From the NCBI GenBank assembly GCA_002477465.1, contig DLPV01000024.1, positions 1 through 7,074 on the forward strand: 7,074 nucleotides of DNA, given 5' to 3'. Shown here piece by piece: positions 5,025 through 7,074 of the stretch. The number at the start of each line of letters is the position of its first letter. The first letter of the stretch is position 1. The DNA comes from Gammaproteobacteria bacterium UBA7449. Lineage in GTDB: Bacteria > Pseudomonadota > Gammaproteobacteria > Pseudomonadales > Pseudohongiellaceae. The position numbers were made by a program, and so were the translations under genes. Under the pieces are notes generated by a model. It saw only the letters and a program-made list of their open reading frames with translations. It ran no database searches and had not been told where the DNA came from.

Positions 5025-6440
5025 ATGACTTTCTCTACTTCGACTGCAGCGTCTTCCACGACATTGCCTGCGTTTGGCAGTTTGCCGCTGCGCTCGGAAC
5101 TTCAGGAAAGTATCGAGGCGCTAGCCTATGAGTCGATGACTGCAATTCAGGCGCAGGCGCTGCCGCCGCTGCTCGAGGGTCAGGATGTAATCGCCCAGGC
5201 GCGCACCGGCAGCGGCAAAACCGCAGCCTTTGCCATCGGCCTGCTCAATAAGCTGGATACTCAGTCTTACTGCACCCAGGCTTTAGTGCTGTGCCCAACC
5301 CGGGAATTGGCGGCGCAGGTTGCTACCGAGATCCGCAAACTAGCCAGCACCCTGGCCAACACCCGGGTACTGACCCTGTGTGGTGGAAGACCCATGGGAC
5401 CACAGTTGGCTTCCCTGCGGCGCGACCCGCACATCGTGGTGGGCACGCCGGGACGAATTCTCAAGCATCTTGAGAGGGAGACTTTGCGTCTTGAAGCTGT
5501 GCAAACCCTGGTGCTGGATGAGGCCGATCGTATGCTGGATATGGGCTTTCATGACGACATCATGAAGATCATTCAAAAGACACCCGCATCGCGGCAGACG
5601 CTGCTATTCTCTGCCACTTATCCCGAAGGCATTCAGAAGATTAGCCGCACAGTGCAAAAGCGCCCGGTGGATATCCGGGTGGAGTCCACGCTTGATTCGC
5701 CAGATATTGATCAGCTGTTTATCCAGGTTGAGAAGAAGCAACGTACCGAGACACTGTACCGTGTTATTGCAAATTATCAGCCGGAGTCCTGTCTGGTTTT
5801 TTGTAATACCAAACAGCAGTGCCAGAATCTGGCGAAAGCTCTGGGTGAACGCGACCTGCACGCCCGAGCCCTGCATGGTGATCTCGAGCAGTTTGAGCGC
5901 GATCAGGTGTTGGCCCAGTTTGCCGGCAAAAGTTCTTCCATCCTCATTGCCACCGACGTCGCGGCACGCGGGCTCGATGTGAAAGAGTTGGCAGCGGTGA
6001 TTAACTATGAACTCAGCCGCGATCCAGAGGTGCACATCCATCGCATTGGGCGCACCGCTCGTGCTGGTGCCAAGGGCCTGGCGGTAAGTCTGTTTACCGA
6101 CTATGAAAACCGGCAGCTGCGCGCCATCGAAGAATACCAGGGCGCGCCCGCGAATCTGGTCAAGGTTGAAACACTGACTATTCCGCCGGGCTTCAAGCTC
6201 TATCCACCCATGGTCACCCTGTTTGTAAACGGGGGTCGTAAAAACAAGGTCAGGGCAGGAGACTTGTTGGGTGCGCTGACCGCTGGCCGAAAAATTGCTG
6301 GCGATCAGATTGGCAAGATCACGCTGTTTGATAAAATGGCTTATGTTGCGGTTGAACAGCAGGTGGCGAAACAGGCCCTGACTGTTCTTACTGAAGGCAA
6401 AATTAAAGGCAGGAAGTTCAGAGCAAAGTTACTGCGCTAG
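5025..6440 (+). CDS. dbpA: ATP-dependent RNA helicase DbpA
   Basis: This 471-residue DEAD-box helicase acts in late 50S ribosomal subunit assembly; E. coli DbpA (457 residues) is targeted to hairpin 92 of 23S rRNA by its C-terminal domain. Visible: Q-motif region (about 16-43), motif I ARTGSGKT (59-66), PTRELA (91-96), TPGR (141-144), DEAD (165-168), SAT (196-198), TDVAARGLDV (310-319) and motif VI HRIGRTAR (339-346). The DbpA RNA-binding fold (about 395-470) includes VNGGRKNKVRAGDLLGAL, IGKI and the terminal KIKGRKFRAKLLR, diagnostic of DbpA rather than RhlE or SrmB. The frame is open back to 4830, but residues encoded before 5025 are unlike the family, overlap the divergent gene and cross the candidate promoter, so the ATG at 5025 is chosen. 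No clear Shine-Dalgarno sequence precedes it, so translation initiation may be weak or leader-dependent. It is convergent with the cyclophilin gene, 32 bases apart. Confidence 0.97.
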   Translation: MTFSTSTAASSTTLPAFGSLPLRSELQESIEALAYESMTAIQAQALPPLLEGQDVIAQARTGSGKTAAFAIGLLNKLDTQSYCTQALVLCPTRELAAQVATEIRKLASTLANTRVLTLCGGRPMGPQLASLRRDPHIVVGTPGRILKHLERETLRLEAVQTLVLDEADRMLDMGFHDDIMKIIQKTPASRQTLLFSATYPEGIQKISRTVQKRPVDIRVESTLDSPDIDQLFIQVEKKQRTETLYRVIANYQPESCLVFCNTKQQCQNLAKALGERDLHARALHGDLEQFERDQVLAQFAGKSSSILIATDVAARGLDVKELAAVINYELSRDPEVHIHRIGRTARAGAKGLAVSLFTDYENRQLRAIEEYQGAPANLVKVETLTIPPGFKLYPPMVTLFVNGGRKNKVRAGDLLGALTAGRKIAGDQIGKITLFDKMAYVAVEQQVAKQALTVLTEGKIKGRKFRAKLLR

Positions 6441-6448
6441 ATTAATGG

Positions 6449-6470
6449 ATTAATAGGGACAGATTTATTT
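6449..6470. repeat. Imperfect-palindrome repeat, copy 3, in the dbpA/cyclophilin gap
   Basis: ATTAATAGGGACAG (6449-6462) differs at one position from the shared 14-mer, and the following ATTTATTT extends similarity to copy 1 (17 of 20 over 6451-6470). It fills most of the 32-base gap between two convergent stop codons. GATTAAT is also repeated directly just before and into it (6440-6446, 6448-6454). No GC-rich terminator stem is present in this gap, so the element may take that place or be a passive insertion. Confidence 0.5.
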
Positions 6471-6472
6471 AT

Positions 6473-7054
6473 CTATTCAGGAATCGCGAACCCAGTCGCC
6501 TCAATTTCGGACCTGGTCATTTCTATGATGTTGACATCCAAATCGATTGGCACCAGCGGTTCATCTGACTCGTCCGTTTCCTCGGTCACGATTTGGTCGA
6601 CCACATCCATGCCTTTGAATACATAACCGTAAATTGTGTAGTTATTATCCAGCCTGGCAATCCCGTCGGCTGCATGCACCACATAAAACTGACAGCCCGC
6701 TGATAACTTGCCGGGATTGTTGTCTCTGCCGGCGGCGAATGTGCCGTAGACATGTCGTAGGTGAGGTTGAAACTCTGGCTCCAATAAGTGAATTGAATAG
6801 GCAAAGCCTTCCGGTGTGTCCGGGCAACCTCCCTGGGCCACAAATCCTTCGATCACTCGGTTGAAGGTGTAATCATCCCAGTAACCGTCTTCTGCTAAAT
6901 CGATAAAGTTCTGGCGATGGACTGGCACTTCCGGATACAGCCAGATATACAGATCGCCAAGGCGAGTGCTGATATGGCCGACCTGGTAGCTGTCTTGCGG
7001 CGGCGTACAGGCAGTCAATAAGCAAAATAGAATTGGCAGGCAAGCTTTGTTCAT
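6473..7054 (-). CDS. Cyclophilin-type peptidyl-prolyl cis-trans isomerase, lipoprotein
   Basis: This 193-residue protein would catalyse cis-trans isomerisation of Xaa-Pro bonds in the cell envelope. The N-terminus is a lipoprotein signal peptide ending in the lipobox LTAC, with lipidated C16; residue 17 is Thr, not Asp, favouring outer-membrane sorting. The cyclophilin fold spans about 26-180: TFNRVIEGFVAQGG (63-76) holds the catalytic arginine R66 and Q74, and SAGCQFYVVHA (118-128) the substrate-pocket glutamine Q122. LDNNYTIYG (135-143) then GMDVVDQI (148-155) follow. Where human CypA has Trp121 and His126 this protein has R134 and Y139, so activity or specificity may be shifted. An inserted loop (about 78-105) and LEPEFQP (91-97) recall periplasmic cyclophilins of Bacteroidetes. 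The start is the ATG at 7054, whose product begins directly with the signal peptide; no strong Shine-Dalgarno sequence is seen. It ends 32 bases from the dbpA stop on the opposite strand. Confidence 0.92.
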   Translation of the reverse strand: MNKACLPILFCLLTACTPPQDSYQVGHISTRLGDLYIWLYPEVPVHRQNFIDLAEDGYWDDYTFNRVIEGFVAQGGCPDTPEGFAYSIHLLEPEFQPHLRHVYGTFAAGRDNNPGKLSAGCQFYVVHAADGIARLDNNYTIYGYVFKGMDVVDQIVTEETDESDEPLVPIDLDVNIIEMTRSEIEATGFAIPE

Positions 7055-7074
7055 AGCAATGGCAACGGGATCAG

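Noticed and set aside
5604..6041. 145-codon minus-strand frame opposite dbpA
   Set aside because: Antisense to helicase motifs IV-V of dbpA, with no recognisable domain and no ribosome-binding site; a shadow of the real gene.
1984..6440. Toxin-antitoxin or defence system built on the NYN nuclease and helicases
   Set aside because: The helicases are clear housekeeping types (DeaD, DbpA), the genes are apparently transcribed separately, and no antitoxin-like small gene, phage or mobile marker is nearby.
6441..6472. Classical intrinsic terminator between dbpA and the cyclophilin gene
   Set aside because: The gap is AT-rich with no GC stem and no T-tract after a hairpin; only the imperfect AATAG/CTATT-type palindrome is present.

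Overview
The window reads as chromosomal DNA from a gammaproteobacterium of moderate GC content, plausibly a marine or environmental one. This rests on full-length DeaD-type and DbpA-type DEAD-box helicases and on dense gene packing with short gaps. No phage genes, transposase, CRISPR array, tRNA or rRNA is visible. The genus cannot be fixed from the sequence alone.

Layout, left to right. (1) 8-448 (+) is a small predicted exported protein of unknown function whose true start may lie nearer 32 or beyond the window edge. (2) A compound hairpin (456-497) lies in the convergent gap before a membrane-anchored HSL-family alpha/beta hydrolase (565-1608, -). (3) 1609-1983 is a gene-poor stretch holding a small hairpin with partial repeats and one doubtful 64-codon ORF. 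(4) 1984-3840 (-) is a DeaD/CsdA-type RNA helicase with a structured leader, a candidate extended -10 promoter and an imperfect palindrome upstream. (5) 4057-4851 (-) is a NYN-domain putative RNase fused to an OST-HTH/LOTUS domain, followed by a long hairpin that probably ends its transcript. (6) 5025-6440 (+), divergent from it, is a DbpA-type 23S-rRNA helicase. (7) 6473-7054 (-) is a cyclophilin-type peptidyl-prolyl isomerase lipoprotein, convergent with dbpA.

The coherent theme is RNA metabolism between about 1984 and 6440: two DEAD-box helicases, both with DbpA-like C-terminal RNA-binding domains, flank a NYN-LOTUS protein. The most notable non-coding signal is a 14-bp motif, ATAAATAGGGACAG, present three times with at most one mismatch. 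Two copies sit upstream of the two helicase genes in the same orientation relative to each gene, each next to a TGCTAC extended -10-like sequence. The third lies in the convergent gap after dbpA. The full copies are imperfect palindromes resembling REP-type dispersed elements. No complete, clearly new defence or mobile system is present; the best leads are the helicase/NYN-LOTUS neighbourhood and the shared upstream motif.
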